A stretch of DNA of 64,000 bases from Novosphingobium sp. 9 (GTDB taxonomy: Bacteria; Pseudomonadota; Alphaproteobacteria; Sphingomonadales; Sphingomonadaceae). How positions within the stretch are numbered: position 1 is the stretch's first letter; the number at the start of each line of letters is the position of its first letter. Of the stretch, positions 44,223 to 52,984 are shown in pieces. The notes beneath the pieces are model-generated. The model did no database searches. It was not told where the DNA came from and saw nothing but the letters and a program-made list of their open reading frames with translations. The position numbers and the translations under genes are program-made. The stretch is taken from contig NZ_CP022707.1 in the NCBI RefSeq assembly GCF_025340265.1, forward strand, positions 124,001 to 188,000, written 5' to 3'.

Positions 44223-45293
44223 ATGGCATCGGCACAGCAACTCATAGGTCTCGTCAAGAGCCACGCGGAAGGCGATGCCGATCGATTTTTCGATCTTGCG
44301 ATGCAATTGTCTGCGGCTGAGGACCAGAAGGGGCACAAGCGGCTCGCCGAGCAATTAAGGCAGTGGGCCGAGGCTGGGCAGGAGGCCCCGGCAAGCCGGG
44401 TTCCTGTCCCGACACCGATTGCAGCGCCTCGCGGTGATCTGGCGCAGTTATTGGTCGCATCCTATCCGGGCACCCGCCTTGGCGATGTCATCCTGCCATC
44501 GCATATCGAGGATGAGCTTGCCCACATCGTCGTCGAGACGCGTCTGCGCGAAAAGCTCGAGGAGAAGGGGCTGAAGCCACGCCGGCGCTTGCTGCTGTCG
44601 GGGCCTCCAGGAACCGGTAAGACACTGAGCGCCTCGGCGCTGGCGGGCGAGCTCCAGTTTCCGCTATTTTCCGTAATGCTTCATGGTCTCATCACCAAGT
44701 ACATGGGCGAGACAGCGCAGAAACTGAAGATGGTCTTCGACGCCATCAAGACCACCCGGGGAGTTTACCTTTTCGACGAGATCGATGCACTTGCCGCTGC
44801 GCGGGGTGACGGGAACGATGTGGGCGAAGCGCGCCGTGTTTTGAACTCGTTCCTGCAATTTCTCGACGAGGATACCGGTCCTTCGATCGTCGTTGCAACC
44901 ACGAACCTGGCCGCAATTCTAGACCGCGCCGTTCTGCGCCGTTTCGACATGGTCATGCCGTTTGAATTGCCTGATTGCAAGGCCATCCGCCAAGCGATCG
45001 AGCGACGCCTCGTGGGGTTCTCGACGTCCCGAGTGCGCTGGGAGAAGGTTCTCGAGTTGGCCTCGGGCCTCTCGACCGCCGACGTGGTTTCGGCAGCGGA
45101 AGATGCAGCGAGGCGCGCGGTCATCGCGGACAAGGAAGCGATTGCAACCGGGGGGTTGCTTGAAGCGCTGGTCCGCAGACGCACGCTTCAGGCATTAGGG
45201 GGTGATGAGTTTGCCGAGAAATCTGCCGCATTTCCAACTTCAGGGCTGGGGCGCGCCCGAAAAGTTCCGGTCAAAAATTCCGGGCAGGGGTAA
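44223..45293 (+). CDS. ietA: AAA+ ATPase of an IetAS-like defence pair
   Basis: 356-residue cytosolic AAA+ ATPase. Walker A GPPGTGKT is at 127-134, Walker B VYLFDEIDAL at 181-190, then sensor-like VVATTNLAAILDRAVLRRFD with the arginines. The N-terminal segment (QQLIGLVKSHAEGDADRFFDLAMQLSAAEDQKGH) resembles AAA proteins that sit next to S8 proteases in defence islands. It overlaps the protease gene by about 90 bases. By architecture it matches the described IetAS antiphage module; no homology search was possible, so the name is tentative. ATG 44223 chosen by similarity of the N-terminus and position. Confidence 0.75.
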   Translation: MASAQQLIGLVKSHAEGDADRFFDLAMQLSAAEDQKGHKRLAEQLRQWAEAGQEAPASRVPVPTPIAAPRGDLAQLLVASYPGTRLGDVILPSHIEDELAHIVVETRLREKLEEKGLKPRRRLLLSGPPGTGKTLSASALAGELQFPLFSVMLHGLITKYMGETAQKLKMVFDAIKTTRGVYLFDEIDALAAARGDGNDVGEARRVLNSFLQFLDEDTGPSIVVATTNLAAILDRAVLRRFDMVMPFELPDCKAIRQAIERRLVGFSTSRVRWEKVLELASGLSTADVVSAAEDAARRAVIADKEAIATGGLLEALVRRRTLQALGGDEFAEKSAAFPTSGLGRARKVPVKNSGQG

Positions 45294-47685
45294 GCCTCCC
45301 AGCGACGTCGCGGACCGCGCTGGACATGCGATAGCTCTGCTCAGTGCAATCGACGCTCTTCCGAATTTTCGGGGCCAAGGCGAGCCGGGAATTTACCTCG
45401 AAATTGCCGGACGGCCAAATGAGCCGTTGAAGCGAGGAAGCCTTGATGCGAGCGGGCTTTCGCTCCTGAAATTTGAGTCTGGGTCCACCGAGACGGGGGA
45501 CCGCGAGCTGGCCACGGTGTTCGCGACGCCCAAGGGTATTGCGAACCTTCGGCAGAAGGTGGAACAATTTGGTTCGGAAGACATGCCGGATCGGGAGAAG
45601 GACGGCGTCATCATTCCCGGGCGTCCCAAGAACGCGGACCTTGTCCAAAGCCTTGGAGCCATCACTGAGGCCGGACTTCGAGGCCTGTGGCGCAGTCCTG
45701 CGGCAGCTTTTCCGGCTGATGAAGGGGCGCAGTTCTGGGAAATTTGGCTCGATCCTGAGTGCGCCGCTGCATTTGTGGAAAAGGCACCGGCCTTCGGGGT
45801 GACCATCGGAGCCGAGCGATTGCTTTTTCCGGAAGACATCGTGGTCCTTGCGCAGGCCACCCGCGATGTCCTCGCGCTTCTGATCCGGCGCGCGCAGGGG
45901 ACAAGGGCGCTGGCGGTCCCGGCGACCACCGCTGACTTCTTCGATGGCCTTCCGGTCCAGGAACAGACCGCGTGGGTGGGAGAGATGGCGAGGCGCACGC
46001 AGTACGACGTCGATCCCGATCCGGGCTTTGTGACCCTGCTCGATACCGGCGTCAGCCGGGCGCACCCGCTCCTGCAGCCGGCCCTCCACCCGGACGACCG
46101 GTTCGCGGCCAATTTTGCGTGGGGGGTCGAGGACGTGAAAGGTCACGGCACGCAGCTTGCAGGTCTCGCCCTGTTCGGTGACCTCACCTTTACGCTGCAG
46201 CAATCCGGACCGGTGACGGTCCGCAACCGACTGGAGTCGGTCAAGCTCTTGCCTGATGCGGGCGTGAACCCGCATCACCTGCTTGGCGCAGTCACGCGTC
46301 AGGCGGTTGACGCGGTCGAAGTCACTTGGCCGCGGCGGCGGACCTTCACGATGGCAACCACCACGGGCGAGGACAGTCCGCATGACGGAGCGCCGACATC
46401 GTGGTCGAGTGAGGTGGACCAGCTTTGCGCAGGCATCTCCGGCAATATCCCGCACAAGCGTCTGATCCTCGTTTCTGCGGGCAACACGGACAACTTCAAG
46501 TTTGGTGCGGGAGATTATCTCGCGACGTGCGATCACGCCGACAATGAGATCGAGTCTCCGGCGCAGGCCTGGAATGCGATCTGCGTGGGCGCTTATACCG
46601 AGAAGACGGCATTACCTGCGGCGGATAGCCTGTCGCATCTCGCACCGTTTGGGGACCTCTCGCCTGCCTCGCGGACTGCGTCGTGGACGTCGCAATGGCC
46701 GCTTAAGCCCGACATCGTGATGGAAGGGGGAAACTGGGCGGTTGCGAGTTCTCCGCCGCCGATGCGGCATGGCTGGCTATCGTTGCTGACGACGCATCAC
46801 TTGTACCCGGAACGCTCGTTCCAGTTCACGTTCGATACGAGCGCGGCGACCGCTCTTGCGGCCAAGCAAATCACTGAGCTCTGGACGGATTATCCGGCTT
46901 TCTGGCCTGAGACGATCCGCGGCCTGTACGTTTCGTCGGCCCGCTGGACGCCGCAGATGCGCTCGCATTTGCCGCACTCACCTTCCAAGGGCAGCTACGC
47001 CCGTCTTTTCCAGCGCTACGGGTACGGGGTTCCCGACCTCGAACGGGCGCGTCGCAGCGCTTCCAATGCGCTTACGCTGGTGGTCGAAGATACGATCCGC
47101 CCCTATGGGTTTTCCGATAGTGGCAGCGACGTTCTCAACGAGATGAAGTTCTTTACCTTACCCTGGCCGGTGGAAGCGCTTCGCAAACTCAATGATGCCC
47201 AGATCAAGCTGCGGGTCGCTCTGAGTTCCTTCGTGGCGCCCAACCCATCGGAGAATGCGCGCGGCAACCGCTATCGCTATGCGTCGCACAATCTGCGCTT
47301 CAAGCTCAACCGCGCAGGGGAGAAGGCACTTCAGTTCAAGGCACGTATTAGCAAGCTTGCCGAACAGGTAAACGGCCCAACGACGAGCGAGGAGGACAAC
47401 TGGACGTTTGGCAGCGACCGTCGGGATGTGGGTTCGCTCCATATCGACGAATTGACGGGTAAGGCGTCCGACCTTGCAAGGCGTAATCTGCTCGCCGTGC
47501 ATCCCGTGACGGGATGGTGGAAGTCCAAGTCTTTCCTGAGGCAGTTCGCCGACGAAGTGATGCCGCAGGTGCGCTTTGCCCTCATCGTCGAGATCGACGC
47601 CGGAGAAATCGAAACCGACCTGTATGCCGAGGTAAAGTCGGCGATAGAGGCGATGACTGCGACGCGAAATGCTATCGAGAACTGA
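45205..47685 (+). CDS. ietS: Subtilisin-like (S8) serine protease of an IetAS-like defence pair
   Basis: 826-residue protein with an S8 peptidase domain in its middle. Counting from the GTG at 45202, the triad is Asp281 (TLLDTGVSRAHP), His315 (VKGHGTQLAG) and Ser547 (TFDTSAATALAAK), with the oxyanion Asn at 428 (SAGNTD). The roughly 250-residue N-terminal and 250-residue C-terminal regions are unassigned. No signal peptide is seen, so it acts in the cytoplasm, unlike secreted subtilisins. It starts inside the ATPase gene in another frame (GGGGGTGATG), so expression is coupled. GTG 45202 is an alternative start. Confidence 0.8.
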   Translation: MSLPRNLPHFQLQGWGAPEKFRSKIPGRGKPPSDVADRAGHAIALLSAIDALPNFRGQGEPGIYLEIAGRPNEPLKRGSLDASGLSLLKFESGSTETGDRELATVFATPKGIANLRQKVEQFGSEDMPDREKDGVIIPGRPKNADLVQSLGAITEAGLRGLWRSPAAAFPADEGAQFWEIWLDPECAAAFVEKAPAFGVTIGAERLLFPEDIVVLAQATRDVLALLIRRAQGTRALAVPATTADFFDGLPVQEQTAWVGEMARRTQYDVDPDPGFVTLLDTGVSRAHPLLQPALHPDDRFAANFAWGVEDVKGHGTQLAGLALFGDLTFTLQQSGPVTVRNRLESVKLLPDAGVNPHHLLGAVTRQAVDAVEVTWPRRRTFTMATTTGEDSPHDGAPTSWSSEVDQLCAGISGNIPHKRLILVSAGNTDNFKFGAGDYLATCDHADNEIESPAQAWNAICVGAYTEKTALPAADSLSHLAPFGDLSPASRTASWTSQWPLKPDIVMEGGNWAVASSPPPMRHGWLSLLTTHHLYPERSFQFTFDTSAATALAAKQITELWTDYPAFWPETIRGLYVSSARWTPQMRSHLPHSPSKGSYARLFQRYGYGVPDLERARRSASNALTLVVEDTIRPYGFSDSGSDVLNEMKFFTLPWPVEALRKLNDAQIKLRVALSSFVAPNPSENARGNRYRYASHNLRFKLNRAGEKALQFKARISKLAEQVNGPTTSEEDNWTFGSDRRDVGSLHIDELTGKASDLARRNLLAVHPVTGWWKSKSFLRQFADEVMPQVRFALIVEIDAGEIETDLYAEVKSAIEAMTATRNAIEN

Positions 47686-47967
47686 GGCTGGTGCACCAGC
47701 ATCGTTGGCGGTTCACACGTGGCGATCGCAGGTCGCACATGTCATCGGGGCGAAGGCTGCGTGCAGGCCGGCGTAAATGCTCCCAGGCCCGCGTGTGCCT
47801 TGAGGAGCTGGTCCTGATCTGTCGATGGCATTTGGTTTGTCACGTATATGAGGCGACCCCGCGCAAAAAGATCAGCAAAGGCGAGGCTAGTTGAGGCCCT
47901 GCAACGCACGTGCGAGCGAAAGGTCGTCGACACATCGTCGACTTGGTTTACGATTGGATATAGCGGA

Positions 47968-48600
47968 ATGGATCTTGGAAACGCCGCGACTTGGTTGGCG
48001 CCTCTCGTCGCATTGACGATCGGGACGGTCACCGCCCTGCTCACCGGTATCAACCTGGTAGTTGGCAAGGAGAACAAGGTCAGCGAATTCAGGCAGGACT
48101 GGATCAACGAACAGCGCAAGGACCTCGCCGCGGCGTTGGCCGCTGCACAGGCCTATCGCGGGTCCAAGGATGACAGGCGGGTGGAGCAGCTGCTTGCGTT
48201 CGACGCAGCACAGGTGCGCGTCGAGTTGCGTGAGAATCCGAATAAAGAGGAATGGACAGAGGTTAGAGCAGCTCTAGCCCAGCTCAGGAGCGATTTACTC
48301 GAGGGCACGCTCGACGACGCCAAGATCGCGCAGCATCGTGATGCCGTCTTACTGCATGGACGACTGCCGCTTAAGAATAACTGGACCGTCGTGAAGAATG
48401 GGGAAATTTGGTTTCGGGTGTTCAAGATTGCGTATGTGACGGTGATCACGATATTCATCCTCATTGCCGTTGGATGGATGATCACGGCGACGTTCCGGAC
48501 GCGCACAATTCGCACCCACCAGATTCAGAAATCGCAGGGCAGCAGACCGGCGTTGTCGGCATCTTCGTCGCAGGCGCCGAAATTACCGGTCAGGAAATAG
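47968..48600 (+). CDS. Two-helix membrane protein, unknown function
   Basis: About 210 residues. An N-terminal membrane helix (AATWLAPLVALTIGTVTALLTGINLVVG) is followed by a cytosolic helical domain beginning KVSEFRQDWINEQRKDLAAALAAA, then a second helix (IAYVTVITIFILIAVGWMI) and a basic tail. The FRQ-W-I-N-x-x-R pattern after the first helix occurs in many small, uncharacterised two-helix proteins. ATG 47968 is chosen because it begins the hydrophobic segment; the frame is open from 47848. It lies 280 bases after the protease on the same strand, so it may be a third component of the defence locus or an unrelated island gene. Confidence 0.65.
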   Translation: MDLGNAATWLAPLVALTIGTVTALLTGINLVVGKENKVSEFRQDWINEQRKDLAAALAAAQAYRGSKDDRRVEQLLAFDAAQVRVELRENPNKEEWTEVRAALAQLRSDLLEGTLDDAKIAQHRDAVLLHGRLPLKNNWTVVKNGEIWFRVFKIAYVTVITIFILIAVGWMITATFRTRTIRTHQIQKSQGSRPALSASSSQAPKLPVRK

Positions 48601-49054
48601 GCTGGCTGACGTTCGGCAGGTCCCGGCGAGCCTTGGATATCCAGAATCGGTAAGCTGCCGGTCCGCACCTGAGAGCGTAAAATTGGCGACTGAGCGGTTA
48701 GAATGCGGCGAACTTGTAGGCGGCAGTTGGGGACAAAGTGGCCGATCCAGCTGGGCGACTCGAACGTCAGGTTTTCCCAGAACTCGACGTTTGCTGGCGT
48801 AGCCTCTCGCATTCCTGAAGTAGCAGGTCTAGCCCTCACTTCACCTCGGCTGGGATCACCAGCCGACCCACACGTCGTTCACACTAGCAGTCACCGCAGT
48901 CGCGCTGGTATGAACGCGACACTTACAGGTCAGTTGGCGGAATGGCGCTTCAGCATCACCGGACCGACGCCTTTGCGGAAAGGCCGGTTTTGGAAGCGGA
49001 TGAACCGGAGCAGACACCCGTCTTCTCGACTTGAAGTCAGTTCATGGCGTGATC
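48601..49054. other. 454-bp region with no clear gene
   Basis: A - strand frame at 48525-48839 (ATPANVEFWENLTFE ... AERQPAYFLTGNFG) has plausible codon use but overlaps the end of the membrane-protein gene, lacks a good start and matches no family I recognise. It could be the tail of a decayed gene. Nothing else is supported here. Confidence 0.4.
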
Positions 49055-50182
49055 CTAAAGCTTAACTGTATCGTTTCGGGCAGCGAAAGGAAGAGTTGGC
49101 ACCTCTTCAATCGGCCAGTTGAAGTCGGTCAGGCGCCGTGCCGGGCACGCAATCGCCGTCGCCCTACGGCCACGAAACTCCCGGTCAAGACGGCTCTCAT
49201 CAATCTTGTTGCCGACGGCTTCCCACATGCGGAGCCGCTTTCGAAAAGCGATCTGGAGGGCGTCAGATTTGACCGACACTTCATCCTGCCAATCATCTGG
49301 CACACTCTCAGGCTTCACATTCGTCAGCACAGCATGATCTTCGGTGAATATCCGCATGTTCCGCTTGATGCTGTCTCTATCGAACAGCCAATGCCGAAAG
49401 AAGCTGCGTCCCATCATCCAGATCGTCCGGGTTCGGTTGCGATCTACTGGGACATGAGCCGATGCGATGAACACTCTCCATCCCTTGCGCGGCTCAAGTT
49501 CCAGGAATGTACACGGTCCGGACAAATGAAACGAAGGACGCACAACGACAGCCGTGCGGTTTGCCCCTTTCTTCGACGATAGCCACGACCGGATCGGTCG
49601 ATGCATGACCATCCGCGCGCTTCCCTCCCAATCATCAACTTTCACATCGAAGGCGTCAATGTCGGGATTGTCCGGGTCTCCGAAGCTTGTTCCATGGACG
49701 AACGGCGCATGCGCGAAATCAAGGCCATTTTCCATGACCCGATCCCAGCTCACGTCCCAGTCGAACCGGCCGCGCACCAAACGTATCGATGGATCGTCAA
49801 CCCACGGCAGCTTTGGTATCGGTGGTCGCTCCGCGTCAGGCAGGTCGCCGAGAAATGCCCAGATCCAGCCATAGCGCTCGATGATCGGGTAAGAGTCGAC
49901 ACGCGCCTTGGCCGGTATGCGCAATTGAGGTTGGGCGGGAATGGCGACACACCGCCCATCAACGCCAAAGCGCAAGCCGTGATAGGGGCATTCCACGGAG
50001 TCATCAACGATACGCCCGCCCGACAGAGCACCGCCGCGATGCACGCAGGTGTCGGACAGCAACCGTGCTGCTCCGGACCTGTCCCGGAACGCAACAAAAT
50101 CCTGTCCTAGCATGCGTACAGGACGAGGCGCGGCAGACACGTCACCGGATGCTGCGACGACAAACCAAGAGTTCTTAAGCAT
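49055..50182 (-). CDS. Second Rieske non-haem iron oxygenase (vanillate-demethylase-like)
   Basis: 375-residue oxygenase. The Rieske ligands are C46-x-H48 and C65-x-x-H68 (TCVHRGG, CPYHGLRF). The iron site ENGLDFAHAPFVHG supplies H158 and H163. The NGLDFAH form and size fit the VanA/dicamba-demethylase/pheophorbide-oxygenase-like branch. No reductase gene is adjacent; the divergent ferredoxin at 50365 is a possible electron donor. Less GC-rich codon use than the core genes suggests a separate origin from the first oxygenase cluster. Confidence 0.9.
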   Translation of the reverse strand: MLKNSWFVVAASGDVSAAPRPVRMLGQDFVAFRDRSGAARLLSDTCVHRGGALSGGRIVDDSVECPYHGLRFGVDGRCVAIPAQPQLRIPAKARVDSYPIIERYGWIWAFLGDLPDAERPPIPKLPWVDDPSIRLVRGRFDWDVSWDRVMENGLDFAHAPFVHGTSFGDPDNPDIDAFDVKVDDWEGSARMVMHRPIRSWLSSKKGANRTAVVVRPSFHLSGPCTFLELEPRKGWRVFIASAHVPVDRNRTRTIWMMGRSFFRHWLFDRDSIKRNMRIFTEDHAVLTNVKPESVPDDWQDEVSVKSDALQIAFRKRLRMWEAVGNKIDESRLDREFRGRRATAIACPARRLTDFNWPIEEVPTLPFAARNDTVKL

Positions 50183-50364
50183 AACGACCGTTACGCTTAT
50201 CGACGAGCATATGGGCTGGCAACATCAGGTCGTCGTGAGAAAGCTTGCAGCTTCGACGTCGCCCCAAGATGCGGCAGCGTTATAACCGAAAAGCGGCGCC
50301 TGCAGACCAGTTGAATTCGTCCATGTAGCCTAGCGTCAAAGAAGCACCTTCCTACATTGAGGAA

Positions 50365-50694
50365 ATGGTCCGCTCCATATCCGCTAACACCCGAGACGTG
50401 GTACTCGTCTGCAGCAAATGCTCGAAGAAGCTTGGTGGAGGCTTTGGCAAGAAAGGTGACAAGCCGCTGGCGAAGGAACTGCGCAAGCTGGCTGGCACCA
50501 AAAACGGGCGCAAATCGAACTTGCTCGTTGTTGAAACACGCTGCCTGAAGGTTTGTCCGAAAGGTGCCGTTGCGGTCGTCGATGCGAAAGCGCCTGACAG
50601 GTGGCTCCTAATTCCTGCGCAGACTGACGTAGAGGCCGTTGCGGAAAGAATCGGCATTTTTCCTACCTCGGAAGTTCAAAAAATGCGCGAATGA
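50365..50694 (+). CDS. Thioredoxin-fold [2Fe-2S] ferredoxin-like protein
   Basis: 109 residues with four cysteines in the pattern C16-x2-C19 ... C60-x3-C64 (LVCSKCSKKLGG, ETRCLKVCPKGAV), as in thioredoxin-like 2Fe-2S ferredoxins. VVLVCSKC and CPKGAVAVVD are the recognisable parts. It is divergent from the second Rieske oxygenase with 182 bases between starts, and may feed it electrons. A role with that oxygenase is inference. Confidence 0.75.
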   Translation: MVRSISANTRDVVLVCSKCSKKLGGGFGKKGDKPLAKELRKLAGTKNGRKSNLLVVETRCLKVCPKGAVAVVDAKAPDRWLLIPAQTDVEAVAERIGIFPTSEVQKMRE

Positions 50695-50886
50695 GTCCGA
50701 AGTTTGGTAAAACCCTCACACAACGTCTTATTCAGTTAAAGCATTTGATATTTAAGGATATAATTCAACATTCACGACATGACTGGCCTTTAACGACTAA
50801 GGTTAAATTTTTTTGGAGACCTGAATGGGGCCTCGAGAATAAATTAGATCAAAAACATCTTTAATATCAAAGAGATAGAAATTAAT
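50695..50886. other. AT-rich gap at the right end of the island
   Basis: About 190 bases of clearly AT-rich sequence (runs such as TTAAATTTTTTTGG near 50803 and ATCTTTAATATC near 50860) between the ferredoxin gene and the putative attR. No gene. Such AT-rich ends are common at island boundaries. Confidence 0.5.
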
Positions 50887-50905
50887 TTCGAGTCCCGTAA
50901 GCGAC
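50887..50905. repeat. Putative attR of the tRNA-Thr island
   Basis: TTCGAGTCCCGTAAGCGAC matches the tRNA-Thr 3' segment at 31497-31515 in 17 of 19 positions. The same bases also open an 8-bp palindrome (TTCGAGTC, 8-base loop, GACTCGAA, 50887-50910), which is a competing explanation. Confidence 0.5.
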
Positions 50906-50942
50906 TCGAACTGCCGCCACTGAAATCAAAGGAGAAATCGCT

Positions 50943-51104
50943 ATGCAGGATGAGGATACCCACGAAAATCCGGGTGAGCCTCACGTAAGCGCACCACCTG
51001 CCTTAAAACACTTCCACAAGGACATCGGCGGTTTCCCAGCCAAAGCGGCTTTCTCCTTGGACGGCGCTTGGGTCAAGGTTGGGCGGGTTTCCAAGGCTGG
51101 TTAG
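50943..51104 (+). CDS. Small protein, 53 residues, unknown
   Basis: ATG at 50943 with a strong ribosome site (AAAGGAG, nine bases upstream) opens a frame to TAG at 51104. The product begins MQDEDTHENPGEPHVSAPPA and continues LKHFHKDIGGFPAKAAFSLDG; it is acidic then basic, soluble, with no recognised domain. It lies just outside the putative attR, so it may be a disrupted-side resident gene or the first gene after the island. Confidence 0.6.
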   Translation: MQDEDTHENPGEPHVSAPPALKHFHKDIGGFPAKAAFSLDGAWVKVGRVSKAG

Positions 51105-51349
51105 CGCCCACTTAGTCACATCATGTCGAAACGAATTTGAGTGCGACGCAGGTTGCTCAAATTTGTCACCTGCCTCTTCCTGCCAACCTTACGCGACACC
51201 TGTTATCGGCCGCCGGCGGGCCACAGCCGTCACTTCAAGGCTCCCTGCTTCGACCGCACCTGCAGCGTGAAAATCTCGGTGAGAGCCGGCAACCGGGCGC
51301 ACCTTGCACAAGTCCTCATAACCGCTGCACGCTCACGTTGCCGCCCATT

Positions 51350-52984
51350 CTACGGCACCAGTACGGTATCGAGCGGAGGGGCCGTCATCCCCGGATAATC
51401 CAGCGTATAGTGCAGGCCACGACTTTCATGGCGCTTCAAAGCCGAAGCCACGATCAGGTCAGCACTCTGCAAGAGATTGCGCAGTTCGATCAGGTCAGTC
51501 GAGACGCGGAAGTGCCGATAATATTCCTCGACCTCGCCGTTCAGCATCTGGATACGATGCATGGCGCGTTCCAGGCGTTTCGTCGTGCGCACGATGCCGA
51601 CGTAATTCCACATGAAGCGGCGGATTTCGCCCCAGTTCTGCTTGATCACGACTTCCTCGTCCGAGTCCGTCACGCGGCTTTCATCCCATGGACGAACCGC
51701 CGGCGGCGCCTCGAACCTCGCCCAGTTATCGAGAATATGGGTTGCCACCGCATCGCCGAACACAAAGCATTCGAGCAGCGAGTTCGAAGCGAGGCGGTTC
51801 GCGCCATGAAGGCCGCTTTCCGTGCACTCGCCCGCCGCATAGAGCCCCGGCAGGTCGGTACGCCCGTCGAGATCGACCAGCACGCCACCGCAGGTGTAGT
51901 GCTGCGCGGGAACGACGGGGATCGGCTCCTTCGTCATATCGATGCCCAGCCCCAGCAACTTCTCATGGATGTTCGGGAAATGCTCTTTCACAAATTCCGG
52001 CGGCTGATGGCTGATGTCGAGGTGAACGTAATCGAGGCCGTAGCGCTTGATCTGGTCGTCGATGGCGCGCGCAACCACGTCGCGTGGCGCCAGCTCGGCG
52101 CGCTCGTCATAGTCGGGCATGAAGCGGTGGCCCGTGATGGGGTGCTTCAGGTGCCCGCCCTCGCCGCGAACAGCTTCGGTTATAAGGAAATTCTTGACCT
52201 CAAGGCTGTAAAGGCAGGTCGGGTGAAACTGCATCATCTCCATGTTGGAGACCCGCGCACCCGCCCGCCAGGCCATGGCGATGCCGTCACCGGTGGCGCC
52301 GCGCGGCGCCGTGGAAAACTGATAGACGCGGCCCGCCCCGCCGGTGGCGAGCACCGTGGCACGCGCGACATGGGCCTCGACCCGGCCGCTTTCCTCATCG
52401 AGGGCGTAGACACCCCAGACCCGGCCCGAGCCCGAATAGCGTTGTTCATGGCGCCCGGTGATGAGATCGATGCACGAACGACCGGGCAGCAGCGTGATAT
52501 TGGGGTGCGCCTCGGCCGCGCGCAGCAGTGCCTGCTGCACGGCCCAGCCGGTCGCATCCGCGACATGGACGATCCGGCGATGGGAATGGCCGCCCTCGCG
52601 CGTAAGATGCAGCGAATTGCCATCCGCATTGAAAGGCACGCCCAGTTCGACAAGGCGCTCGATCGCGCGCGGGGCCCGTTCGATCACGAATTCCACCGTC
52701 TCACGCCGGTTAAGTCCGGCACCGGCGACCATCGTGTCCTCGATATGGTCCTCGAACGTGTCCCCGGCATCGAGGACCGCTGCGATCCCACCCTGCGCCC
52801 AGGCTGTTGACCCTCCGGTGAGGCTGCCCTTGGCCAGCACCAACACCCGACAGGTCTGCGCCAGCGCCAGCGCGGCGGTGAGGCCGGCCGCACCGGAGCC
52901 GATCACGATCACATCCCACGCCTGCGATGGCGCCACATCGCCCTGCCCGACAGCCATGGGACCGACCTGGTCTTCGAGGTGCAT
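51350..52984 (-). CDS. nadB: L-aspartate oxidase (NAD biosynthesis)
   Basis: FAD enzyme oxidising L-aspartate to iminoaspartate, the first step of de novo NAD synthesis; 544 residues. FAD motif WDVIVIGSGAAGLTAALALA, substrate segments GSTAWAQGGIAAVLDAGDTFEDHIEDT, EGGHSHRRIVHVADATGW, and GVLVDLDGRTDLPGLYAAGECTESGLHGANRLASNSLLECFVFG are diagnostic of NadB over fumarate reductase. nadA and nadC are not adjacent here. The region 51105-51349 downstream holds no gene. Confidence 0.96.
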   Translation of the reverse strand: MHLEDQVGPMAVGQGDVAPSQAWDVIVIGSGAAGLTAALALAQTCRVLVLAKGSLTGGSTAWAQGGIAAVLDAGDTFEDHIEDTMVAGAGLNRRETVEFVIERAPRAIERLVELGVPFNADGNSLHLTREGGHSHRRIVHVADATGWAVQQALLRAAEAHPNITLLPGRSCIDLITGRHEQRYSGSGRVWGVYALDEESGRVEAHVARATVLATGGAGRVYQFSTAPRGATGDGIAMAWRAGARVSNMEMMQFHPTCLYSLEVKNFLITEAVRGEGGHLKHPITGHRFMPDYDERAELAPRDVVARAIDDQIKRYGLDYVHLDISHQPPEFVKEHFPNIHEKLLGLGIDMTKEPIPVVPAQHYTCGGVLVDLDGRTDLPGLYAAGECTESGLHGANRLASNSLLECFVFGDAVATHILDNWARFEAPPAVRPWDESRVTDSDEEVVIKQNWGEIRRFMWNYVGIVRTTKRLERAMHRIQMLNGEVEEYYRHFRVSTDLIELRNLLQSADLIVASALKRHESRGLHYTLDYPGMTAPPLDTVLVP

